DNA from: Megalonaias nervosa
Lineage: Eukaryota > Mollusca > Bivalvia > Unionida > Unionidae
Direction: 5' to 3'
Length of the DNA: 64,000 bases
NCBI GenBank assembly: GCA_016617855.1
Contig: JAECUM010033179.1
Span: 1 to 64,000 of the forward strand
Shown piece after piece: positions 29,201 through 41,631 of this stretch. The position numbers and the translations under genes were made by a program. The notes under the pieces are model-generated. The model was given only the letters and a program-made list of their open reading frames with translations. It ran no database searches and was not told the DNA's origin. Numbering within the stretch: the stretch's first letter is position 1; the number at the start of each line of letters is the position of its first letter.

Positions 29201-32200
29201 AAAGTGATCGGTGATTAAAACAAGTTTATTGTGCTGTGAAAGTTTCCTTTTTAACTTTATTTATATTTACGATGGCTACCAACGGCAGTGTAAACACAGA
29301 TTATATTTACAGTCTCTGGAACCTAAATATCTGGCTGTTAAGGAAGTTGAAGGTGGGGCATCTCACAAAGATGTCTGTGAAAAATTTTAAATGTATTGAG
29401 CTGACATTGTTACAATATTGTATTGTAAGAATCATTTTCTTTTAATACCTCATTAGCATGTGTCAATGTATACAATATTATGCCTTCATTAATCATATCA
29501 GTCGCATATCTCTTGTTCGCTTTTATGTACTTTTCACGATGACTTCTGTAACTAAATACAAGTACTGTTTAAACCAACTTGTTGACAGGTTTTCATTTCC
29601 CTGTGAATAGCCCCATCCCCTTGGTAGCCTTAGTAAGATGGGAACAGACTGACCAAAATCTAGGCCAATTTAAGTACATGTACTCCAAGCGTGTAAATAA
29701 CAACTATGCAACCATGTGCTTATGCCAACATTGAATAATCGTAGTGAATGTTTTTCATATCAGGATGTGACCGATGCAATATTTTAATGTGGATTTTATT
29801 ACACAAAGGTAACCAAAATGTAATTTGTCAATATACAAGTGTATCTGACACTGGTTTTGTCTTCATGTAATCAAAATTTGCATTGTTTGTTTTCTCAAAG
29901 TGTCAATGCTACTCACTGACAACAGGTCACCCCTTACTGATGAATTTAACTTGTATCTTTTTTTCAGAACCCCACCCCCAAACACTTATCTCGACATCCG
30001 CCTATGTCGACAATATTTCCTCGGGCCTGAGGATGTCGACATAAACGGGTAGGACTGTATATTCATTCATTATGATCAATCTTTAGTTTGTTTGTCTGTC
30101 AGCCATGTATGTCTCTGATACTGTGAAATCACAAATTTTCTTGGTGGCTTATTATTTGTAGATGTGATTGATCAGTCCCTTAATACCTACTAATTTAATG
30201 TCCATGAATATAGATTTTATATTAGGGATTTCTGTTCTAATACAGAAATCATGAATTTGTATTCTTACTAAACTGTGTGTTTACTAAAGTGATCACTATG
30301 TTTTGCTATTTGTCTTTGGTCTCAGGCATGCAGCTTTTGATTAGAATAATAGTTAAATCTTGTATTGCTTTAAATGTGTGGTCAGATGCTATGATTTCCT
30401 TGTTATTGTTTTTTTCAATAAATGTTTTGGTAAACTTATAATACATGATTTGTCAGAAAAAACATTAAAGCCTGTGGAAGTGATGTCACATATTTTCTGC
30501 CTACTTTTACACTATATCATTTCTTGTAAGAATATATGTCAGTCTTATTTTTATGCCTTGTTGCAAGACTAATATAAAGTTTACAAAAAAAGAAATATAG
30601 CAAGTCAAACATTTTTATATCATAAATTAGATTTTAAAAAATGGATGAAAGTCAAGAAATCATTTTTTGCCAGAGTACTCGTAAAATCAATGTCATTGCA
30701 GTTAACTGTATTGTCAACAGCATCATCATCATCACTGATGGCCTAGCAGTAACATTCTGCACTTTTAATCCAATAGTCACAGGTTCTATCTCCCACTTCT
30801 AGTCTTTCATACGAGGCTTATAACTATGGTCTGAGGGGCTTTCATGGCAGAGTATAAGATGCTTGTCTTGTGATACAGATCTGAGGGGTTTCCATGTATA
30901 GATTCTCTTCATCTGAAAATGGTGTAAAGGCCATAATGATCTACCAAAACCAGAGATCTCATGTCTAAATGACTTAGGCTGTTGGAGATAAACATCAAAT
31001 CAACAGAGGCTCCATGTGCCCAAGTGTACTAAGGTACTTGCTTTTACAGATCACTTGCACATGTCACAGAGTGAGTTTTTGTCACAGATCAACCAATTTG
31101 GGTTGGTGGTCTTTCAGGGTTCTTCCTCCACCTAATATACTGTTAACCCCCCCCAAAAAAAACAAACCAAACCAAAATAAATCAACCAACTAATCAACCA
31201 TGGCAACAGCAGCAAAGGTACTAGTCCATCATTTTTGCCACAGCTGTTTGAGTTTATAAATTTTGACTCCAGTAATTTTTGTAGACCTTTGAATATTGTC
31301 ACTTATGCCTTTCTGACCATTACCTAAAAGTCATCATCAGTTAGTATAAATGGATTTTTCGTGGTGAGCATATGGGATGGAGAAGTCTTGAGCAATCCCG
31401 CATCACACGCTGCCGAAAAGTTTACATTTTAGTTCACTTCAAGTTTCTCTAACAATGTCCATTGTTCCAACCAGAACTGTTATAACTTATTCAAGCTATA
31501 TTCACCGATATCTGGAGATGTACATCTGTAATAAATATTTGTAACAAAGTATGAGAATGCATCAGTGTTTTTCAGTGATGCATTTGAACTGAGCAACAAC
31601 CTGAATCAACAAACCAAAACATGAAATTATTCACATCTCTCAGGCAGAAGTACAGTGCATAATCATAATCTGCCAAAAGATTTTTCAATCTTTAAATTTG
31701 CCAAATTTGTTTCCAACCATACTGATTCAGTGGACATAATCACCAGAATGGACAGAAACAGACTAGAGCAGATATAACCAGAAGGTTAAAATTGATTTGA
31801 GTAGCTAAATTCACATAGTTTAGTTAACTGTACATCCTTTATTGTCTTCCCTTTGATGTAATTTCTTACTGAAGCTGAGAAAATAATGTTGCACACATAA
31901 AAAAAAGAGGCACACTTCTACTCATTATTGTTGTTATTATACTTCTCCATTCCAGCCTGTTCTTATGATCTTGTCCCCCCACATACTGTTTGTCATGTTT
32001 ATGATGCGTATCTAAATTTGTCACTTACTTTTCCTACTACCATACTAATTGTTTGTGAATATGCATATCAATGTGAATTGCAGTCGGGAGACTAAATCCA
32101 AGATAGAAAACCTCTACATTTCTGGATGTATTCTGCTTGGATTCCATGTTTCTGCACAAAACTCAAGAGTTCAAGACTTGCTGTACTAATTCAGTTCCCA

Positions 32201-35200
32201 TTGTAAACCTGTGCAAACACCATATTAAAATTCAATAACTTAAAATTTCAAGTGCTCATGATCAAAAATTTGTATCAGTATAGACACATCTATGACAACA
32301 GCTTTTGTGAAAAGAAAACCATAACAGCTGCACCATTTTCTGGATCTACACAAATTTGAAATGTGTGCTTTCAATACTACACCAAAGAGTCAAGTGCTGA
32401 TTTCAGTAATGAGTCTTCCAAACTCAGGTCTGTAGAGGGATGGAAATTATGTTAATAAAACAATGTCCCTGACTTTTTTCAGTTATAAGTAGGACAAGCT
32501 CTCAAAAGATTCTTTTTACTAAAATCTTACTTTCATTATCAACCAATCAGGGGCAGTCAAACCATGTATACTCTATTTTATCTTCACTGATTTATAGTAT
32601 GGTTCTCGTTCTTTCATACCTGTAGTAATGCGAGTCCTTCAACAACTCTCAACGGCTGTATGCCTTTTCCGACCATGCTGACTGGACACACTGTAAGATA
32701 ATGTTCAAGTAACAGAAATATCATGGGATAACCAGAGACCAATAAAATCAAATTAAATGGTCAAGTTATCTCCCCTGCAGGAATGCTGCCAGGATTTCAG
32801 GATTTAATCTAAGTTTTGTGTGTGTGTGATCTCCAATGAGGAAGTGGTGGCAGGAGGAATAGTTATTGTTAAATATCTCTCTAACACTTAAATATCTGTC
32901 ACTCTTTCTTACTGTTCCACTCTGTTAGGGCTCTAATGAAATCAAAATACTCAAAGAGGTGTCATCTCTAGTTGTATAGCGATTATTACTGTGATGTCAT
33001 TGGGCATGGTCACATGGTTGTGGTGGGGTCTTGGTTGGGATAGCAGAAAGACCATAGGCTTACTCCATATTTGACAGCTAATTATGATGTTGTCAGAAGA
33101 ATTAAACTTTTTCTAACAATTCAGTTGGACTCGTATTATATACTTGATTCATAGTCAATGAACAGGTTCTAAAATTGATGTGTTTATTTTGGAGCCATGT
33201 TCCTCCATCACATTCAAGATCTGAATATACCAAAGGTGAAATTAGAACAGTTGCATCCTAAATTACTATCATGGCAACTTTAAATGTTATTTAATGTGAG
33301 ACTTTAATGCCAGAACTCATAGCTTCAGTGATTTTTGGGTTAAAAAATGAATTTCTTCTCAAACAACTCAATTTGGTGCAGATTACATTGCTTTTTAATG
33401 ATACTGAGAATTCTTGACGTGTAAAAATTGCACAAGAAACGAACATCAGATCAGGAAATTAATACCACTTGGGAAAAACTGATAGGAATATGCAGAAATA
33501 ATGATAGTATTATTTAAATGGATTATGTGGTTACAATAGGAGTGCTGGTTCTATAACTTTGCAAAATACATCTCATACAACTATTCTGTTGTTTCTAATA
33601 ACACTCTGTAATATGGTAATAATTTTTGCACACATGAAGTTGACCCACTTTTTACTTTAGTCCCTTGCTAATTAATAGTTTTAGATTTTACAACAAAACT
33701 AAGCACATTTTACCTTTTGACAATAATACATGGTCACAAATATTTAGAGTGTAAGAAAATAGAAGTTACAATTTTATTAAAAGTATTGGTACCAGTAAAA
33801 CTAAAGGAGATGGTAAAAAAGAATCAGGATGAACAGATTAGTAGTGTAGTAAAGAATCCATATATCAGAATGACATCAAGTATTTTTTCATCAATTTCAT
33901 CATTAGTTAATGACATTGCTTCAAAATGTTGTGTACTAGATAATAGTAATCCAATTTGTAATACAGATACCAAATGATGGCTTGGAACTAAGTGCCAAAA
34001 GGTCTGCAGAAAATATCAACATCCTCAAAATATACATAGGAATAACCACACACAAACAGGACACATTTTATCCATCTTGCTTCGAGTTTACACATTTCAG
34101 TCAGTTTCTTATGTTTAATGTCATTCAATTTTTGCACATAGAGAGCATGTACTTCATTTGGTAATACATCTGCATGATATGAAAGTTAGTCTCGTTATTC
34201 TTTTGTTGCCATATTGGTTCTGCCAACTAGAGATCTACACACGCTTAATTATGTTGTATGGGGATTCTCTGATGATCCCTATGTGCATTAATCTGTTGAT
34301 TGTTTCTGAATTTAATATGATCCTCCTCCTCTGTGTATGAATATTATTCTGTGCTGAGAACTCCCTTTCATTGTCTGCTGTCTGAAATGCATATGCATAA
34401 CTAGCTTGAACAAGTTATTGTTCTTTATGGTTGTGCAATTTTCAACATCTCACAGGTATGGCCCCATGGATATTCTCTCTTTGATATCTCTGTTCCAAAA
34501 AGAAAAGTTTTCACTAACATGAACTCTGCCAAAGATTCACTTCCTTGAATCAGTGCTTTGCTGCCTCTTATGCCAGATTTTTTTCTCTTCAATACATAAT
34601 TCTGTATTAGGGTTTTAAGTCCAACATTCCCATAGTCTGCTTGTTCAGACATGGGTGTCTTGAATCACAGGAGTCTGCAGTTTTATCAACAAAGCACGAT
34701 GAAATTTCTGACAACATGAAATCACCTTATCGGTATTATAAATTAAATTTATCGATAAGGTGATTTCATATTGTCAGAAATTTCGTCGTGCTTTATTGAT
34801 AAAACTGCAGACTCCTGTGCTTGAATAAATAACCGGCATCCTGTCCATCCAACGTGTACATCAGACTCGCACTCAACATCAATTTTCGGCTCAAAATCAC
34901 ACACTGGTATTTCCAGTGACATTTTCCCAATGTCCATCAGACTGATATACATGAAATTCATTGTCATCATAGCTATTACCACCCAGTATTTGCCGACTGA
35001 AAACGTCGTCTGACAACAAACCCTGTTGTGATTCAGCCATTTTGGTTTCCTGTGTGGCCGTTATTTGAAACATGCATTTGTAAAACTTCCATGATGAAAG
35101 TAAGATTAAAACTACCATAAAATGCCTGTTCCAGGGCCATATGAACCAATCAAATTTAGTTTAACAGCCATTCACGTCGAACCGAAGTATCCAGCTATTT

Positions 35201-38200
35201 TAACGTTTGCCTTCCTGAATCTGGACTTCGCATCAAACGCTACGATATTGCTACTGGAAGCACGAATTACGTCGCGAAATGCACTTTTAAAGTTAAAAGT
35301 TGAATAAAAATTGCATACTGCGCAAAGCACGTTTTATATCCGCAATGTTGACATAATTTGCGAAATGCGTATCACTGTTTTAAAAGTACGCGAATTCGTA
35401 CAAATTAGGTGCACTCGCATGCACTGGCACCATTTTCTGACCCAATGTTTTATTCACGTTAGACTGCTAGGAGGGGGTTAGATGCAATTTTAAATATATA
35501 TTCGTTTTTTTTTTTTTTTTCTGACAACCCCATCAGCGATTTCTCATTTTGTTAACAACCCACAACAGAAGTGATTTTCCTAATCAGCCTTCCACTGTCA
35601 GAATCAAAATAGTTTGAAACAACCGCCTACAGAAGTTTTTTTGAAGTGCCGTCCCCAGGGGGTATATATGTTTTACTGAAACAGCCCTAAGAAAGAATCC
35701 AGGCACAGATGCCTTAGTAGCTTTTACAAATGTCGTGTATGAAAAACTATTTAAGGCTGCCGTTACTAAAAGATAAAACAACCTTGAAAATGACTTCGTT
35801 TAAAAAATGATTAATGGAATTTGACCATATTTGACAGAAAGCATCCTGGCATGGACTAATGCTTCAAGGAGGACTTGAGGACAAGTCGGGTACATTTTCA
35901 GATATGCTGCTAGGTTGCAGTATCACAGGTTTGTCACAAATGGGATCAGGAGTCATGCAATTTTAAAAAACCCAATGGAGGAAAGATCAAGCAAAATACC
36001 TGTGGTTCCAGGAAAACGTTGTATTCAGTGCATGATTTTAAAAAAAAATTCAAAATTAGGGTTGATAAAATTAGTACAAATGATGCTCATAAGTTATCAG
36101 ATATGACCACTGTTGCTAAAAATAGAATTTTATTTCAGAGACTTCTCAAGAAATGCTGAAATCAGTTAAACTAAATTTGACAGAAAGCATCATAGCATGG
36201 TGGCCTTTAAAATTTGTACCAATGATGCAGATCCACCATTAGATTTTTCCCTTCATGACTAAACAGGAAAACCTTCAAACAACTGTAAAACTTCTGTTAA
36301 GACTTTGACAGAAATTGAAAGATAACTGGCTGATATGGAGGCCTTTCCCATTTGTACAAATAATGCAGATTCTGCCATAGATGTGACTTAAATTAATAAA
36401 ATAGCAACAAAAAAAAAACGAAAACTTTAAAATGATTCCTTCACAAGGTTGCTGAGCATGATTTAACCAAAATTTGACTGAAAGGCTCATGGCATTTTTC
36501 AAATGTATTCAGTGGATGCAGATTTGCCATCAAATATGGCTGCCATCCCTAAAAATTTAAAAAACTGTACAAATAACTTCTCGGAGAATGGTATTCCAAA
36601 TCTGACAGAAAGCATACTTGCATGAAGGTGTTTCTAGTTTGTGTAAATGATGCCATTTTCATTAAATATGTCTGCCCAAGGTCTTTTCTAAAGGGCATAC
36701 ATTCCAAACAAGGTAAGGGTGGGGGGTTGAGACTCTAAAAGTGTGTTTTGTGATCACAGTGTGGTTCAGTGCATGTGACCCAAATATGTGAATTAAATAA
36801 TTGAGAACACATTATCAGGTCTCAGCACTTATTAAAAAATGACTGGAATTTAGGTTTATATACATTGTGCGAACAGGTTCAGTTTAAACTGCATTTAAAG
36901 GATATGGATAACTCTGCCAATGTAATATAATTGAAGTGCAAAATTCGAATTCTAGCAATGACCTTAACTCTATTTTTATTGGCAAAAAGTGAAATTGAGC
37001 TTGGTCTGGTACCAAATTTGGTTTGAATCAATGAAGTCCTTCAGAAATTATTACGGAGAGAGTAATATATGAGTGAAGTGACATCATGCAATGAATGAAT
37101 ATGGGTAACACTAAGAGCCTGTTTTGTTGATATGGCAGGGTCATAATGAATATAAAATAAAGTTCATACTTGTAAAAATATTGCTTTTTTCCAGGTTTAA
37201 TGATATCTGGAGGTTTGTCATTCAGCGGCTGGCATTCCTGGCTGCCTTCCTTACATATCTACAATCAGAGACGCTGGTTTCAAGGAAAACTGTTGCCACC
37301 ATGATAGGAGGTAAATTTTGACAGAATTTGAATCATGTCATTGAAACTGATTGCTGTTTTTGTATAGACTTTGGTTGTCATCACACTTTAACTAAAAATC
37401 AAGCAAAGCTTCGCTCATCTGCAACTCAGATAAATACACAGACATGTATTTAAGCAATAAGGTAGGAATTATGCAATCCTGCATGTATGTGCATGTAAGT
37501 ATTTTTAATATTAGATGGCATTGTGTACAACTTAAAAACAGCATTCTGATCTATCTATAGTAGCTCAGCCAAGGGGAAAATTCAACACCATGTAGACATT
37601 ATTTATGTTGCTATGACTTCCTAATTGGGGGAACTTATTTTAATCCACCCATTACCGGGACCCCAGGTGGCTGAGGGGTCTTAACTGCTCGCCTTTACTA
37701 ATCACTGCCATCTCACCTCTGTCTGGTCTTGATCTTGGCCAATGTGGGCATGTAAGAAAGTTTGCCAGTAGCTTTCCATGGGTCAGTGGCTTACTGCATT
37801 TTGTCTGGGTTCTTCCTCCAACATTATATTGGCCTCCATGTATAGCCTATCTTGCGCTGAGAAATATCTTTAAAATCAAAACAACAACAACACCACTATC
37901 CACTACCATGCATGATTCTACAGGTTGCAGAGAAAAGTACCTTTCCTGTTTTAAGGCTGTCTGCAGCACATACTGTTGTATAGTTGAAATCTACCACTTT
38001 TGAGAAATAACATTGTATTTATTTTTTAAAAAGGCTATTTTTACACATTCTATCCTCCCATTAGTGGGAACTGGTTTACTGGAGGCCAGAAATTTTAGAG
38101 CAGAATGACTAGTGCAATGATGCATTGACGAGTAATTGGATTAAGAAGGCTAACATCTGTACATAACAAGCTGTTAATAAATTACCTTATTGTTGCAATG

Positions 38201-41200
38201 TGGAGAGGTTAAGGTCAAATTAGGGATGTTTCTTTAGGCATTATGAGTAATAAAAAAATCAAAGGTGGTCCATGATGGCTTTCAAGTCTGTATAAATATT
38301 GGGTGACCTTTGACAGAGAAGAGATAAAAAGGAGAGACTGACCAAAAAATGATTTTGACAGATACACTTGAGAAGTTTTTTTGAGTTTTTGTACTGCTTA
38401 ATTGTTATTTCATTGTCCAAGATGTTTTTAGTGGAATATTTCGGGGCACCTCATTTATTTTTGAGCCCAATTAATGTCACAATGCCAAAAGTTGTGCTTT
38501 CACTCAATGCTAAAAAGCCACAGCTAAGAAATATGGAGCTCAGAAAATGTATCTCAGATCCAACTCTGGAACTTCCTCCTTAGGGTGGACTTGATTTGGA
38601 GGAGTATTGTAGAGCAGCCTTTAAACTGGAAAACTGAAGTTAGAACTTCCCTGCGGGCTGAGTGTGATCATTTTTGTCATTGCCACATTTTAGTGCTAAT
38701 ACGGAGAAGGATGTTCCATTTTTCTCAAAATACAAAGTGATTCAGTAGAAAATATGTACCATAAAACTACTGTGAGTCTATTAAGTGTGGAATGTCATCA
38801 GTGGTCACCAGTTAGTGATCTCGTGAAAGAAACTAAAAATGCATGTGGTTTTTTATTTTTAAAAAAATCATTGCAGTGAATTTGGAGATACTCAACTCTT
38901 TCCGTTTTCATTACACAGGCAATAAAAAAAATAAAAAGGACAGATGAAAGAGACTTATAAATTCCTGCAAATTCTTTTGGTCAGTCAAGTGTCTGTTCCT
39001 TTGTGGGATTCTTGTTGAAAATTTTGCCAAGAGAAGGAGAGCTGAAAATGTGCATCTTATCACACTCAGTAACATTGAGAAACCTGATATGTTAATGACA
39101 GTACATAAGTAAATTTTACTGTTGTTAATTTTGACCTTGAATCAGTCAGAAAGTGTGTACATGTTAGAATAATAGCTTTCGAAATGTTTAAATCTTGCAT
39201 GCCGTTTTCCTTTATTTACAATGAGACTGTTGAAAGAAATTTCACACTTGGATGTTTCTTTATTTCAGTCCAGGTAAATCGAGAAGATGGCTTCCATCTA
39301 GACTTAGATGATTACCTACAGGGACTTCTTCAGTTGGCTGGTGAACTGGTAAGACCTATTGGCTGCATAAAATAACATTACTGGAAATATAATGTGCTGC
39401 CCGTGTTATGTATATTTAATTTACATTTTTTATTTATTTTTTTAAATTTCATTATATGCTATTGATAATGTGACATTGTATGTTGGACTTGACTTTGTCT
39501 GAAATTAAGTTCATTTTCTACCTGACCTGAATTATTGATTTTGGTTTTGTAGTAAAAATGTTTATCTCAATCTTGAGTCTTGAACTTTGGAAATTCCCTA
39601 TGAACTGTTGGGTGTACCTGATGTTTACTACACATTTTATATTATAATTTCAGTAACAGACTTCTAATTATAACTAAGATTTTATTTTGTCATCATTATG
39701 AACCTTACAAAAGTTTATTTTCCATTAGGTTATGTTTTTCTTTAAAAAATGCTAATTGTGACTTGAGGTCAAGTGGAAGACTTTATACTCTTGTTATTTG
39801 AAACATTATTCATTCATTGTGTCCAGTAATTCATTTGGGCTGGAATTTATGTCTTCAAATTATTTAATTCAAGTGATTCTTTTCTGGAAATACAAAGTGT
39901 TCTTCAAAAATCGCAGTCCTGGAAATAGAGACTTGAATTTATACTGAAATTTTAAATAAGGATATATTCTTGGAATGTATTATTGTGATCCAGCAAAATA
40001 ATCTTGGTACATCAACATGACATGGGCCACCACAAGCACATCAATGCCCTCAGCATTATATTATATTTGGATTTCCACTAATGATTTTTCAGAACTTTAA
40101 TTAATAGGACTTGTATCTGTAATTGTAGGATTATTTGGGATTTAGTTTGCAATACCGTAAGTTCCTTTTTTTAATACATTTTCACTTTTTATTCTAGGGA
40201 AATAAATTATTGTGTGGAATTTTACAAAGCTTGTTGCTTCTCACTCTTTCCTGTTACTTATTTTAAGACCTTAGAGTCATAATAGAAAATTGGGGGCTCA
40301 TCTCGGATACAAATTTCTCTAAAATATTTCAGAAAACATTGTTTTTGAAATTTAAATTCACCTTGTTATAGAATTTTCTAAATCCCAGGTATGATTTCAC
40401 ATTTTAGAAATCCTTAATGAAACCAACAAGCTTTTACAATGTCGTCTAAAGTGGAGAACTTTATTTCAGATCCTACCCAGGAACAGTTTGACTTTTGAAA
40501 AAGGATCAATTGCTCCTGCTTGCCAGAAAATATGGTCTTTATGAGGCAAAGGCTTCTTTGATGAAACAAGAAATAAAAAATATTTTGGTCCAATATTTGG
40601 AAGAAAAGAAAGTTTGGATAAAAGTGATTTGGATTTGGATTTGATTATTGATTCTTCTTCTGACTCTAACTTAAAAGTTCTTGAATTGAAATTAAAATAC
40701 AAAAATGACAGGGAGTGACAAAAGCTTGAGCTTCAAGAAAGACAAATGCAATCAGATACAAAGGAAAGAGAGAGAGGAAAATGCAGTTGCCAAAAGAGAA
40801 AAAGGAGAGACAAAATTGCAGTTGCAGAAAGAGAGAGAAAGAGAAGACAGGCTAATGCAAATGCAGAAAGGAAAAAAGTGGAGAGGGAAATACAAATGCA
40901 GAGAGAAAAAGAAAAGGATGAAAGGGAATTTCAGTTCATATTAAAAGAATTAGAACTGGCAAGTCAAAGCACATCCCCCACTTTACACAAGTTCAGGGTA
41001 ACTTAGATATTACTAAAATGTTAGGTTAGTACCCCTTTTAAGGAAACAAGTAATGTCTAGTTTGTCCTGAATTAAAATTAAAAATCAATTAAAATTTTGC
41101 GAATCAATATACAACGTGGCCACTAGGGCAGTCATCTTGATAATCTTGTTGACACTGTACTACATGGATAGTCATATCAACTTGGTGGTTTTTGACCAAA

Positions 41201-41590
41201 AGCCCCTTATAGTGTTTAGTTGGTCCCAAGTTAAATGCTGTTGATCTGTTATCCAATACGTCCGCCATGGTATCTAGAAATTCTTGTTATTAATACATCT
41301 TCCTAATGAATGGTCATGGAGACCAAAGATTTATGATAAGGTCTTGTTGGTTGTAAATGAAAATGTTGCTCTTTGTACATCCAATATGGCCTCAGTAGTG
41401 ACCTTTTTGAAACTTCTTATTGCTACTTCTGCTTTGTGGATTGTCATATTGAAATGAGGTTTGCACTAAAAGACTTCTTACAATATCTGTCCTAAAAGAG
41501 AAAATGATGCTGATCATTGGTGGCCAATTCGACAGTCTGGTTGTCAACTACTTCTCTTGAAGGTTGTTCATATCAACATGGTTTTTTTTG

Positions 41591-41631
<41 letters not shown>

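Larger units (their letters stand above)
28730..30057 (+). mobile_element. pogo/Tigger-like deletion derivative
   Basis: The left end CAGTCCTACCCACTTATATC and the reverse complement of the right end CAGTCCTACCCGTTTATGTC are terminal inverted repeats. TA flanks both sides (28728-28729, 30058-30059). TCGACA motifs recur inside both ends. This matches the pogo/Tigger branch of Tc1/mariner in TIR style and TA target. At 1328 bp it keeps only the start of a transposase and is nonautonomous. Confidence 0.85.
28468..35687. mobile_element. 7.2 kb TIR transposon with TAA duplications (PIF/Harbinger-like?)
   Basis: The left end GGGCTGTTCCAGTAAAACAT and the reverse complement of the right end GGGCTGTTTCAGTAAAACAT match. 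The inverted repeat continues through a CCGGGGG block to GGCACTT, about 50 bp in all. TAA flanks both ends (28465-28467 and 35688-35690). Both termini carry subterminal ACAGAAG motifs. The TWA duplication and GGGCTGTT start suggest PIF/Harbinger. No DDE nuclease is visible, so this is inference; a Kolobok-like or other family is possible. It contains a nested Tigger derivative, SINE pieces, a palindrome and an acidic - strand ORF near the right end. It splits a tandem array that continues on both sides. Confidence 0.7.

Noticed and set aside
35915..36106. Frame with R-C-x2-C resembling the C-terminal finger of piggyBac transposases
   Set aside because: Only one Cys pair is visible and it lies within the diverged tandem array, so the similarity is too weak.
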